DNA of 45,233 nucleotides from assembly GCA_012719955.1 (NCBI GenBank), contig JAAXZI010000152.1, positions 1-45,233 on the forward strand. Reading direction: 5' to 3'. The DNA comes from Phycisphaerae bacterium. Its GTDB lineage: Bacteria > Planctomycetota > Phycisphaerae > UBA1845 > PWPN01. The notes below the pieces were generated by a model, which saw only the letters and a program-made list of their open reading frames with translations, was not told the origin of the DNA and did no database searches. Shown one piece after another: positions 25,198-32,855 of the stretch. The translations under genes and the position numbers were made by a program. Numbering within the stretch: the stretch's first letter is position 1; every line of letters begins with the position of its first letter.

Positions 25198-26013
25198 ATG
25201 CGCGCTTCACGCCTTCATGCTGCTGGTATTATTTGGATGCTTTCCTGGGCCTTGACCGCCGGGGCAGATGCAGCGGCGACCATGGTGGGGGTCGGTCCGG
25301 GCGGTTTCTATCGTATTGATCCTGTGACAGGTACCTGCACCCTCGTTGGGCGCCTGCACCCAGACACCTCGATGTTCCAACAGCCTCACGCTATGGCGGT
25401 TCGTCCTTCAGATGGGAAGATCTTCGTGTGGAACAACGTTCACTATGGACTCCTCAACTATTCGCTGTCCACCATCGATCCGGACACAGGCCGCGCCACC
25501 GTCCTGCAGCAGTACTACGACGCGGTTCCAATGCGGGCACTGAGTTTCGGTCCCGACGGAGCGTTGTACGGGCAAGGCGACAGGTTTTACAGGTTTGACA
25601 GTGCAACGTGGGCCGTGACAGACCTTGGGCCCCGCTCTATCTCGCTGAACGGAATGGATCTCGGCCCCGACGGTCGCCTCTACGGCCTGGTCGGGGATGT
25701 ATTGGCGTCCATCAACCCTGCCAACGGCAGCGTCATCTCCAAGATCACGTTGAGCCAGATTATCGACTACACCACCTCTTTGGCTTTTTCGCCGGACGGC
25801 AAGCTCTATGGCGTGAGCAGCAGTTTGTTAGGAAACACGATCTTCTACGACATCAACCCTGTGACTGGGGAGGTCTCAAGTCTCGGGCAATCTTCCGTCG
25901 TCATTTATGGAGTGGGCTTTGTTCCCGAACCATCTACGTTCGCGCTGTGCTTCTGCGCGTTGGGAGCAGTCCAATGCAGACGACGACGCGCTGCGGGGTT
26001 GGCGGCATCGTGA
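25198..26013 (+). CDS. Exported beta-propeller-like protein with PEP-CTERM sorting signal
   Basis: 271 residues; GGAGG lies about ten bases before the ATG. A signal peptide is followed by repeated strands typical of a beta-propeller (GGFYRIDPVTGTCTLVG, LSFGPDGALYGQGDRFYRFD, MDLGPDGRLYGLVG, LAFSPDGKLYGVSS). The C terminus is a PEP-CTERM signal: VPEPS, a hydrophobic stretch (TFALCFCALGAV), then a basic end (CRRRRAA). Such proteins are normally processed by an exosortase and linked to exopolysaccharide; no exosortase is in the window. It uses a different sorting tail from the five tagged proteins elsewhere here. Function beyond surface localisation is unknown. Confidence 0.9.
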   Translation: MRASRLHAAGIIWMLSWALTAGADAAATMVGVGPGGFYRIDPVTGTCTLVGRLHPDTSMFQQPHAMAVRPSDGKIFVWNNVHYGLLNYSLSTIDPDTGRATVLQQYYDAVPMRALSFGPDGALYGQGDRFYRFDSATWAVTDLGPRSISLNGMDLGPDGRLYGLVGDVLASINPANGSVISKITLSQIIDYTTSLAFSPDGKLYGVSSSLLGNTIFYDINPVTGEVSSLGQSSVVIYGVGFVPEPSTFALCFCALGAVQCRRRRAAGLAAS

Positions 26014-26044
26014 GGCATAATCCTGATCGATCAGGAGCAGGTAA

Positions 26045-26194
26045 CCAGTTTCCGGTTTCCGGTTCCCAGTCTCGAGTTCAGAGGCTGGCCCTTTGTCACT
26101 CAGGCCTCAGCACTCGGCTTTCAGCGGGATGCGTTCTGCTGCTGGCTGAACGCTGACCGCTGATTGCTGATCGCTGACCGCTGATTACTGTTGG
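26045..26194. repeat. Heptad repeat cluster with oppositely oriented tracts
   Basis: Three 7-base-period tracts lie close together. CCAGTTT/CCGGTTT-type units run at 26045-26079. TCAGNNN units (the reverse complement of CTGA) run at 26100-26127. CTGANNN units run at 26146-26194 (CTGAACG, CTGACCG, CTGATTG, CTGATCG, CTGACCG, CTGATTA and a degenerate last one). The TCAG and CTGA tracts face each other and can pair into a hairpin. Confidence 0.8.
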
Positions 26195-26311
26195 CCATGA
26201 TCCACATTTCGCTTGCCGGCCGGGAGCAATGAAGGGTGCAATCGGTTCCCGGCACCTTATCCGCCCTGGCACCCTGTGGTTGATTTGCCGGGGGGATGCA
26301 TACGGAATAGA

Positions 26312-27388
26312 ATGGTAGCCATGATCCCATCAAAGCCTTTTACATGCTCCCGAAGGGGGTTTCTGGGCGGCTTGGCTTGCGGGCTGTTCGCGGCCAAGCC
26401 AGGTGTCGCGGGTCCATCGACCCGGCCGGTAGACGAGCCTCGCTTTCTGACCCGCGGGGTGGTCATTACCGCCGACGATCTCACTTGGGCGGACTGGCCC
26501 CGGCAGGCCAAGGCGGCAGGCCTCAACACCATCGGGCTTCATGCTCCCGTCTCCGCGAGGGTCCTGGCCCAATTCATCCAGTCGCAGGCCGGGCAGCAGT
26601 TTCTCGACACGTGCCGTCAGATCGGTTTGGCCGTCGAATATGAACTGCACGCCATGTCCGACCTGTTGCCGCGGCGGCTTTTCGACACGTCGCCGGAGCT
26701 TTTCCGAATGAACGATCAGGGCGTGCGGGTTCGTGAGGGCAACCTGTGCGTGCATTCCGAGCAGGCCCTGCAGGTCGTTGCCGAGAACGCCGTTGACATC
26801 GCAAAGACGCTGCGCCCGACGACCGGCCGCTATTTCTACTGGGGCGATGATGGCCTCGCGTGGTGCCGTTGCCCGAAATGCCGGGGGCTCAGCGACACCG
26901 AGCAGTCGCTCATGGTGTCCAATCACCTCGTCGCTGCGTTGCGCAAGGTGGACCCCAGGGCGCGGGTTGCTCACCTGGCATACCACAACACGCTCGCGCC
27001 CCCCAGGCAGGTGAAACCGGCGGAGGGGGTGTTTCTCGAGTACGCCCCGATCCATCGCAGGTACGACGTGCCGTTCGAACGGGCGGACGACGCCCAGAGC
27101 CGGCAGGAGTTTGAGAAGCTGGACGCCAATCTCGAGGTGTTCGGCCGCGAAGACGCCCGCGTGCTGGAGTACTGGCTCGACGTTTCGCTGTTCTCGAAAT
27201 GGAAGAAGCCGGCGGTGAAGCTGCCGTTTAACCCGGAGGTGCTGTCGGCCGACCTGGACACATACGCCCGCCGCGGCATCAGGCACGTCACCACCTTTGC
27301 GGTGTACATCGATGCGGAGTACGTCGCGAAGTACGGGGCCGAGCCGCTCAGGCAGTATGGAGAGGCATTGAATCGGACGCGTGGCTAG
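26312..27388 (+). CDS. Tat-exported DUF4838-like protein
   Basis: 358 residues from the ATG at 26312 (GGAA just upstream; an alternative ATG is three codons later). A twin-arginine signal (CSRRGFLGGLACGLFA) leads the protein. The body matches what is usually called DUF4838: RGVVITADDLTWADWPRQAKAAGLNTIGLH, GRYFYWGDDGLAWCRCPKCRGLSDTEQSLMVSNHL, LAYHNTLAPP, VFLEYAPIHRRY and a final VTTFAVYIDAEYV. The family resembles a TIM-barrel glycosidase fold and is associated with polysaccharide breakdown; a CRCPKC pair suggests a metal or structural site. Enzyme activity is not established. The N-terminal extension that can be read from 26213 overlaps repeat-rich DNA and is unlikely. Confidence 0.85.
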   Translation: MVAMIPSKPFTCSRRGFLGGLACGLFAAKPGVAGPSTRPVDEPRFLTRGVVITADDLTWADWPRQAKAAGLNTIGLHAPVSARVLAQFIQSQAGQQFLDTCRQIGLAVEYELHAMSDLLPRRLFDTSPELFRMNDQGVRVREGNLCVHSEQALQVVAENAVDIAKTLRPTTGRYFYWGDDGLAWCRCPKCRGLSDTEQSLMVSNHLVAALRKVDPRARVAHLAYHNTLAPPRQVKPAEGVFLEYAPIHRRYDVPFERADDAQSRQEFEKLDANLEVFGREDARVLEYWLDVSLFSKWKKPAVKLPFNPEVLSADLDTYARRGIRHVTTFAVYIDAEYVAKYGAEPLRQYGEALNRTRG

Positions 27389-27392
27389 CGCG

Positions 27393-27494
27393 ACAGCGCA
27401 AGGCAAGCTATTCCCCGTAGCGGCCGGGCTCCGTACCGGCCGTTGCTGGGTAAAACGGCCCGTACAGAGCCCGGCCGCTACAACCTTGCGCTGT
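27393..27494. mobile_element. Miniature inverted-repeat element, second copy of the CAGCGCAA family
   Basis: ACAGCGCAAGG (27393-27403) and CCTTGCGCTGT (27484-27494) are perfect inverted ends. Inside, the block GTAGCGGCCGGGCTCCGTAC (from 27417) is answered by its near-complete inverted copy ending at 27481, so the whole 102 bases can fold into a long hairpin. The inner block also occurs as direct repeats at 96 and 189. The element starts five bases after the stop codon of the upstream gene and may end its transcript as well. About 280 further bases up to 27772 show no gene. Confidence 0.65.
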
Positions 27495-27772
27495 AATGCC
27501 AGGTTGCACGCGTCGTCCTGTCCCAAATTCGAGGGGGCGAAGCAGCGGGCAAAGGTGGTCGGCGAGGGATCAGGAGGCTGTGGGAAATCGGTTCCTGATA
27601 CCTTATCTGTCCCTTCGAGAGCAGAGTGAAGTATCCCAGGCCGGGGGATCACTATCTGGTCTGGGTCGAAAAAAGGGGGGACGCGCCACTTTGATGGCCG
27701 GTGAGTAGGGAGCGAAATGGGGGCAGAAATGGGACAGCCTGGGGACTGGCCCTGAAGATGGGAGAACATAGC

Positions 27773-27985
27773 ATGTCAATCTGTGCCTGCGGTTGTGGTG
27801 AGCCTACTGCTGGCGGCACTTTTCGCCCTGGCCATGATGCGAAGCTCCGCGCGAAGATCGAGGAGAAAGTGGGCGGTTTGCTGCCGCTGGATCGGCTCGT
27901 TGAGCTCGCACGGAAGTTTGCCCACGACCAACTCCCTCTCTCGGAGTTCGGGGCTGCGGTGAAGAAGGAGTTTGGGCGTGCGTGA
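27773..27985 (+). CDS. Small cysteine-rich protein
   Basis: 70 residues from the ATG at 27773, with GGAG nine bases upstream; longer in-frame starts lack a ribosome site. The N terminus has CACGCG (Cys4, 6, 8) followed by GGTFRPGHDAKLRAKIEEKVGG. The rest is a helical segment (LLPLDRLVELARKFAHDQ). The Cys/His pattern suggests a small zinc-binding protein. I recognise the type as a conserved hypothetical but cannot give a function. It lies 70 bases before an HNH-like gene in the same direction; a functional link is only suggested by position. Confidence 0.65.
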   Translation: MSICACGCGEPTAGGTFRPGHDAKLRAKIEEKVGGLLPLDRLVELARKFAHDQLPLSEFGAAVKKEFGRA

Positions 27986-28056
27986 GGTCGTCTAGCCATC
28001 TCTGCAGGGCAGAGGCGGGAAGATGACGGCAATAGCGGCAGGTGTACACGAAGAAA

Positions 28057-28794
28057 ATGACCATGGGCGACGAGCTCCAGTTATGTTGTCTATGCGGTAG
28101 GATAGCGACCGAAGATGATCCAATCACACGAGAGCACGTCCCGCCGAAACAATTCTACCCCAAGTCGCTACGAGATGGCCTGAACCTCTGGGTCGTGCCA
28201 ACCCACAGATCATGCAACAACAAATACAAGGCTGATGAGGAGTATTTCTACCACGCCACGTACCTCTTGGTTGCGGAAGTCAACCCACGGGCGGGTGCTG
28301 TTATACGGGAAGACATAAGGCGCCGAGCTCAAAAACCCCAGACCCGCGTGCTCCTACGGAGCATTCTACGTGAGTTTCGCACGACGACGGATAAAGGCTT
28401 GCTGCTCCCACCGGGCATGGTCGCATTCAAGACCGACGCGTACCGGCTGCAACAAGTTGCGATCAAGATAGGGCGGTGCTTATTCTTCCGTGACCATAAG
28501 AGGTTCATGCCATACGAGAATTGCAGGGATATCCGGCTTTGCGAAAGCGAAGACAACGTGCCTGAGATGTATACCTTGAGCTGGGAGATGAGCAAGGTAA
28601 ACGTCCACGATCTAATACCGACGAATCCGAGCGGCATCGTGGTCGTTACGGATACAGAGACAGGACAGGCTCCGACCGCTTGTCGAACGGTTTTTGACTA
28701 CCGCACAGCTTACTGTGAGCCGAAACGATTACATTTCTATACGCTGAGGTTTTGGGAAGCATTTATGTTCTGTATGGCATTCGAGCAGCCCTGA
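28057..28794 (+). CDS. HNH-endonuclease-like protein of unknown function
   Basis: About 245 residues from the ATG at 28057; a GTG at 28042 and an ATG at 28063 are alternatives, and no ribosome site is decisive. The first 60 residues look like an HNH zinc-finger nuclease core: Cys10-x2-Cys13, Glu26-His27 in REHVPP, and His50-x2-Cys53 in THRSCNN. The remaining ~190 residues match nothing I know. Base composition is lower than its neighbours (about half G+C in stretches I counted, against clearly GC-rich flanking genes), and codon third positions are mixed, so horizontal acquisition is likely. HNH proteins with this start occur in mobile and defence loci; nuclease activity here is inferred. Confidence 0.75.
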   Translation: MTMGDELQLCCLCGRIATEDDPITREHVPPKQFYPKSLRDGLNLWVVPTHRSCNNKYKADEEYFYHATYLLVAEVNPRAGAVIREDIRRRAQKPQTRVLLRSILREFRTTTDKGLLLPPGMVAFKTDAYRLQQVAIKIGRCLFFRDHKRFMPYENCRDIRLCESEDNVPEMYTLSWEMSKVNVHDLIPTNPSGIVVVTDTETGQAPTACRTVFDYRTAYCEPKRLHFYTLRFWEAFMFCMAFEQP

Positions 28795-29234
28795 ACAACG
28801 TGGAGCAGGCCTCGCCTGCCACGTGCGGCATTGGGTCGGGGCGGGAAAAAAGAGGTCGGGAGGTCGGGAGTCTGTGAAATTGATCAACGCTGGAAGACCG
28901 GCGTCTGAACTCCGGCCCGCTCCAGTCTTCCCCTCATCGAGCCATAGAACCACCATCCAGCCCCCTCGCGTCCCGCCCAAAACTGGAAACTGGAAACTGG
29001 CAACTCAAAACACCTCCGCGCTCATTTTCGCCCCCCCGACCAGAACGGCGCCGGTGTTATCCCAGCAGCGCAAAGCCGAGCTCTTTCTCATCCGAATACC
29101 CGGCCAATCAGCCAGACGGACAGTCGTCAAACAAGCAGTCAGCCGTCAGCAATCAGCCCCCAGCCACTGGCACCGAACCACAAAGCTGACCGCTGACTGC
29201 TGAACGCTGACCGCTGATCGCTGACCGCTTTCCC
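28795..29234. repeat. Intergenic region with heptad repeats in both orientations
   Basis: No gene is supported. AACTGGN units with 7-base period lie at 28981-29008, TCAGCNN units at 29139-29166, and six CTGANNN units at 29186-29227 (CTGACCG, CTGACTG, CTGAACG, CTGACCG, CTGATCG, CTGACCG). The last two tracts are inverted relative to each other. A single CAGCGCAAAG motif, the end of the miniature elements, lies at 29066-29075. The tract stops within ten bases of the rsmG stop codon. Confidence 0.8.
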
Positions 29235-29957
29235 TCAAGGCTGCCGGGCGTAGCGGACCAGGCGTCGTTCGAGTGGGCCGGCCGGGGCGGGCAGTTGCAG
29301 GGTATGAATCGATACCTCGGTCAGGCCGCGACGGCGGGCCTGGGCGGTGCCGGCAGTCAGTTCCTCGTCGGACAGATCGCCGCTCTTGTAGAATACGACC
29401 GCGCCGGCCGGAGCCAGCAGCGAGCGCACCTCCTCGATGCCTTTGGCAATCTGCGTCACCGCCCGCATGACAATCAGGTCGAATTGCTCCCCGGGCTCCT
29501 GCCGGACCGGCGAACGAGACGTCCGCCCTCCGGCCTGGCGGGCGAGGTCGGCAGCCCGGATGTGGCGGGCGGCGAGATTGACCAGCCCCAGGTCGGCAGC
29601 GGCTTCCGCCACAAAGCGGGCCTTCTTGCCGGTGCCATCGATGGCGGTTATCCGCCAGCTTTCGCAAACCACCGCCAGCGGGACGGCCGGAAAACCGGCC
29701 CCCGTACCCACGTCCAGCAGGGTCAGGGAGACATCCCGGCGAACCCAGGGGGTAGCCAACAGCGTCAGCGAATCGGCATAGTGCTTGAGGGCCGCGTCGG
29801 CGGGGTCGGTGATCCGGGTCAGGTTGAACGACCGATTGGCCTCCACCACAAGGTTGAAATGCCGCCACAGGCGTGCGAGGTGATGATCCTGCAAGGGCAG
29901 ATGGAGCGCGTCGGCGGCGCGTTGGAGCGTGCTTTCGAATACTTCGCGGTCGTTCAT
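29235..29957 (-). CDS. rsmG: 16S rRNA (guanine527-N7)-methyltransferase RsmG
   Basis: 240 residues, a normal length. It methylates G527 of 16S rRNA with S-adenosylmethionine. The family signatures are present: FNLTRI near 44-49, KHYADSLTLL near 58-67, the SAM-binding loop LLDVGTGAGFPAVPLAV starting at 80, and ...FDLIVMRAV in the second half. A loop of about 15 residues (GGRTSRSPVRQEPGEQ) precedes FDLIVMRAV and is longer than in typical RsmG. The ribosome site is weak (AGG). Unlike many genomes it is not next to mnmG or parA here. Confidence 0.93.
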   Translation of the reverse strand: MNDREVFESTLQRAADALHLPLQDHHLARLWRHFNLVVEANRSFNLTRITDPADAALKHYADSLTLLATPWVRRDVSLTLLDVGTGAGFPAVPLAVVCESWRITAIDGTGKKARFVAEAAADLGLVNLAARHIRAADLARQAGGRTSRSPVRQEPGEQFDLIVMRAVTQIAKGIEEVRSLLAPAGAVVFYKSGDLSDEELTAGTAQARRRGLTEVSIHTLQLPAPAGPLERRLVRYARQP

Positions 29958-30058
29958 CGCGCCTATTTTAATCGACGCAGCGGATGGGGGCCTGCCGTTC
30001 GCGGCGGGAAAGACATTCCGAGCCGGCCCTTCGGACTCGGCGTCCGGGCCCAGCGGAG

Positions 30059-30101
30059 GGCGGGCATCCTGCCCGCCTCAGAGGCGTGCAAGATGCCCGC
30101 C
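30059..30101. repeat. Pair of REP-like palindromes
   Basis: GGCGGGC-ATCCT-GCCCGCC (30059-30077) and GGCGTGC-AAGAT-GCCCGCC (30083-30101). They are two adjacent copies, the first with its loop in reverse orientation, in the gap between divergent rsmG and the DUF1015 gene. Confidence 0.75.
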
Positions 30102-30233
30102 CTCCGATGCGCCCGGCCGCTTCACCGTAATCCTTTACCAAGCCCCTTCTCGGGGGCCGGCGGGCTGCAGACTTGATCTGGAACGGCCGGACCGCTAGCC
30201 TCCTTGCGTCCCTAGCAGAAAGGAAAATGCCCC

Positions 30234-31553
30234 GTGCCGGATATCAGGCCATTCAAAGCTCTGCGTTATAACCCAAGCCGCTTCGGCCAGGACCTCTCCG
30301 CCCTGATCGCCCCGCCTTATGACGTGCTGGACGACCGGGACAAGGCCCGGCTTCTGGCCCGGAACGAGCGTAATATCGTGGCTGTCGACCTGCCCCACGT
30401 GCCGCCCAAGTCGGCCGGGCCGGATGAGGTTTACGCCCGGGCCGCGGAGACACTGCGGCAATGGCTGTCCGAGGGCACACTGATCCAGGAAGACGCCCCC
30501 GCCATCTACGTGTATCACCAGCAGTATCAGCATGGCGGCCGTTCGTTTGTGCGGAAGATGTTTTTCGCCCGCATGCGGCTCGAAGAGTTCGGGGCGGGGA
30601 CGGTTTTCCCCCACGAGCGGACCTTCGGCGGGCCCAAGGAGGACCGGCTCAAGCTCATGCAGGCCTCGCGGGCCCAGCTTTCGGCCGTGTTTGGACTGTA
30701 CAGCGACCCGGCCAACGCCATCAGCGGCCTGCTGAGCGTAGATGAGAGCCGCCCGGACGCCGTTGCCGAGATGGACGGGGTGAGCAATCGACTGTGGGTC
30801 CTTCGCGAAGCCGGCGTCATTGACGCCATGCGCGCGAAGATGGCCACCCTGCCGGTGTATATTGCCGACGGCCATCATCGCTATGGCACCGCGCTGATTT
30901 ATCGCAAGCTGCTGGCCGAGCAGGGCCCGTTGCCGGAGGACCATCCCGCCCAGTTCGTGCTGGTTGGGTTCTGCGCGATGGAAGACCCCGGCTGCGTGAT
31001 CCTGCCCACGCATCGGGTGATCAGTGGGTTCACCTCGCAGCAGTCGGAGCGGATCCTGGACGCGCTGGCTGCCGGAATTGATCTGCGCGTGGCCGACGCG
31101 ACCCGCTCCACGCCGGAGGAATGGCTGGCCGCATCGACCGGCGCCGCACAAGGCGCGCAGGATGCCCGCCCCTCTGATATTGCGGTCTATTCGCCGCACG
31201 GGGGGCAACTCTACCTGGGCACGTTCACGAAGCGAAGCGTGCTGGATACGCTGGCCGCCGATCGCACACCGCCCTACCGACGGCTGGACCTGGCCTATCT
31301 GCACGACTATGTGATCAACGAACTCATTGCCAGGGGAGTCCTGAACGGGACGGCCCCCACGATCCAGTACACCCACGCGGCGGACGAGGCCGTCAAGCTG
31401 GCCAAAGATACCGGCGGAATCGCCTTCATTACCCGGCCGTGCACGATGGACGATCTGCGCGCGGTCAGCGAAGCCGGCGATCTCATGCCGCAGAAGAGCA
31501 CCTTCTTCTATCCCAAGCTGGCGACGGGGCTGGTGGTGAACCCGCTGGAGTAG
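30234..31553 (+). CDS. DUF1015 family protein
   Basis: 439 residues from a GTG at 30234 with AAAGGA about ten bases upstream. The sequence is a clear DUF1015 member: IRPFKALRYNPSRFGQDLSALIAPPYDVL at the start, then YVYHQQYQHGGRSFVRKMFFARMRLEEFG, VFPHERTFGGPKEDRLKLMQAS, VYIADGHHRYGTAL and the closing FFYPKLATGLVVNPL. The family is widespread and its biochemical role is not settled. Codons 307-313 coincide exactly with a REP-like palindrome, adding GAQDARP to a loop. Transcribed divergently from rsmG. A TATAAT stands at 31577 just past the stop and may belong to the next gene's promoter. Confidence 0.92.
   Translation: MPDIRPFKALRYNPSRFGQDLSALIAPPYDVLDDRDKARLLARNERNIVAVDLPHVPPKSAGPDEVYARAAETLRQWLSEGTLIQEDAPAIYVYHQQYQHGGRSFVRKMFFARMRLEEFGAGTVFPHERTFGGPKEDRLKLMQASRAQLSAVFGLYSDPANAISGLLSVDESRPDAVAEMDGVSNRLWVLREAGVIDAMRAKMATLPVYIADGHHRYGTALIYRKLLAEQGPLPEDHPAQFVLVGFCAMEDPGCVILPTHRVISGFTSQQSERILDALAAGIDLRVADATRSTPEEWLAASTGAAQGAQDARPSDIAVYSPHGGQLYLGTFTKRSVLDTLAADRTPPYRRLDLAYLHDYVINELIARGVLNGTAPTIQYTHAADEAVKLAKDTGGIAFITRPCTMDDLRAVSEAGDLMPQKSTFFYPKLATGLVVNPLE
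31152..31170. repeat. REP-like palindrome inside the DUF1015 coding sequence
   Basis: GGCGCGC-AGGAT-GCCCGCC, differing by one base from the intergenic copy at 309-327. It stays in frame (codons for Gly-Ala-Gln-Asp-Ala-Arg-Pro). Confidence 0.7.
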
Positions 31554-31702
31554 CGATTCAAGACAAATGGCTCCTTTATAATGGCCCTGACCGTTCGCGG
31601 CCGGTATGACAGTGGCGGCGGGCCACCCGGCGTGCGCCCGCGTCGCGAAAGACAAGTCTTCGCCTGCGTGCATTGAAGGCGTAACCGGATGCGGAGCGAG
31701 CC

Positions 31703-32773
31703 ATGAGTATTCGGCACACCTGCGAATGCGGCGCCGACATTCGGCTGCCTCACACCGCCGCCAGGCGGAAAGCCCGGTGCAAGTCGTGCGGCGTCATCTT
31801 CACCGTTCCACCGCGCACCACTGCCGCTTCAGGGGCCGACCGCCCCGGCAGAAAGCTCCCGGTGGAGGCACGCGCGGGCGAACCAACCTTCGACAGACCA
31901 TGGTCCACGCCGGAGTCTCTGGATCTGTCCGGATTCGACTCCACCGGCCCGGAAGCGGCGGAATTCACGGCTCCCGACAGCACACGGGACGACCTGGACG
32001 AAACCGGCCTTGTCGAACGGTCTTTCTGGTTCGATCTGGCGGGCTCCTTTCTTTTCTTCATTGAGCCAGGCAACCTCGTTACATGGTTAGCGCTGGCTGT
32101 TGCTACGGTGATTGTGGACTTCCTCCCGCTCTGGGGTTGGCTTGGTTTGATAATCCGCCTCGGCGTCGATGCGTACATCCTGGCCTTTCCGCTGGCCACG
32201 GTCCGGGAGATCGCCTCCGGGGAGGATGAACTCCCGTCCGTCTGGATCCACAACCTCTACGATGACCTGTTCGAGCCGGCGCTGGAGTTCGTGGGGACCG
32301 GAGTGTTCGTGATGCTGCTGGCCCTGGCCCTGGCCTGCTGGGCGTGGTGGCAGGCGGGCGAAATCGACTTTGGCATTTTTGCCGCCTCCGGCGTATTGAA
32401 CGGCACAGGGCTGTCCAGGGCGGTGCCGCTCCTCGTGCTGGTCGGGCTGTTCTTCTGGCCGGCGGTGATGCTGGCGGTGGCCATCGGGCACACCTTCTCC
32501 GGGCTGTGGCCGCATGTCATTGTCCGCACGCCCATGGGCGCTCCGCTGGCCTACGTGGCCATCTGTGCGGCCCTGGTCGTTGCCGCCACGGTGTCCACCC
32601 TGCCGGCCCATCCCAGATTCGTGGCCGCGGTAACCGGGTCCTCGCCGGTGGGCGGTCTCGTGCTTCGCCTGGTCGGCACGATCGTCGGGCTCTACTCGTC
32701 CATCGTCGCCATGTGGGTAATCGGCCTGTTCTACCGGCACTACAAAGACCGCTTGCCGTGGACGGCTGAATGA
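31703..32773 (+). CDS. Zinc-ribbon multi-pass membrane protein
   Basis: 356 residues. The first ~35 form a zinc ribbon with Cys7, Cys9, Cys26 and Cys29 (HTCECGADIRLPHTAARRKA, CKSCGVIFTVP), typical of planctomycete proteins. A low-complexity acidic linker runs to about 108. Hydrophobic segments follow at about 112-155, 195-215, 235-265, 275-295 and 320-345, giving some five to seven membrane helices. The layout resembles DUF4013-like membrane proteins, but I cannot assign a family firmly and give no function. It is co-directional with the DUF1015 gene upstream and the isomerase-like gene downstream (gap 82 bases). Confidence 0.8.
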   Translation: MSIRHTCECGADIRLPHTAARRKARCKSCGVIFTVPPRTTAASGADRPGRKLPVEARAGEPTFDRPWSTPESLDLSGFDSTGPEAAEFTAPDSTRDDLDETGLVERSFWFDLAGSFLFFIEPGNLVTWLALAVATVIVDFLPLWGWLGLIIRLGVDAYILAFPLATVREIASGEDELPSVWIHNLYDDLFEPALEFVGTGVFVMLLALALACWAWWQAGEIDFGIFAASGVLNGTGLSRAVPLLVLVGLFFWPAVMLAVAIGHTFSGLWPHVIVRTPMGAPLAYVAICAALVVAATVSTLPAHPRFVAAVTGSSPVGGLVLRLVGTIVGLYSSIVAMWVIGLFYRHYKDRLPWTAE

Positions 32774-32855
32774 CCGCCCCGCTTCCTTCCCCTCTTTTGC
32801 GCCGGAGTTTAGAATGGCGGCCGGACTCACGCAGCAGTAACAAAGGAGCAGCTTT

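Noticed and set aside
30195-31673. 492-codon minus-strand ORF opposite the DUF1015 gene
   Set aside because: Shadow of a conserved family member; no independent evidence.
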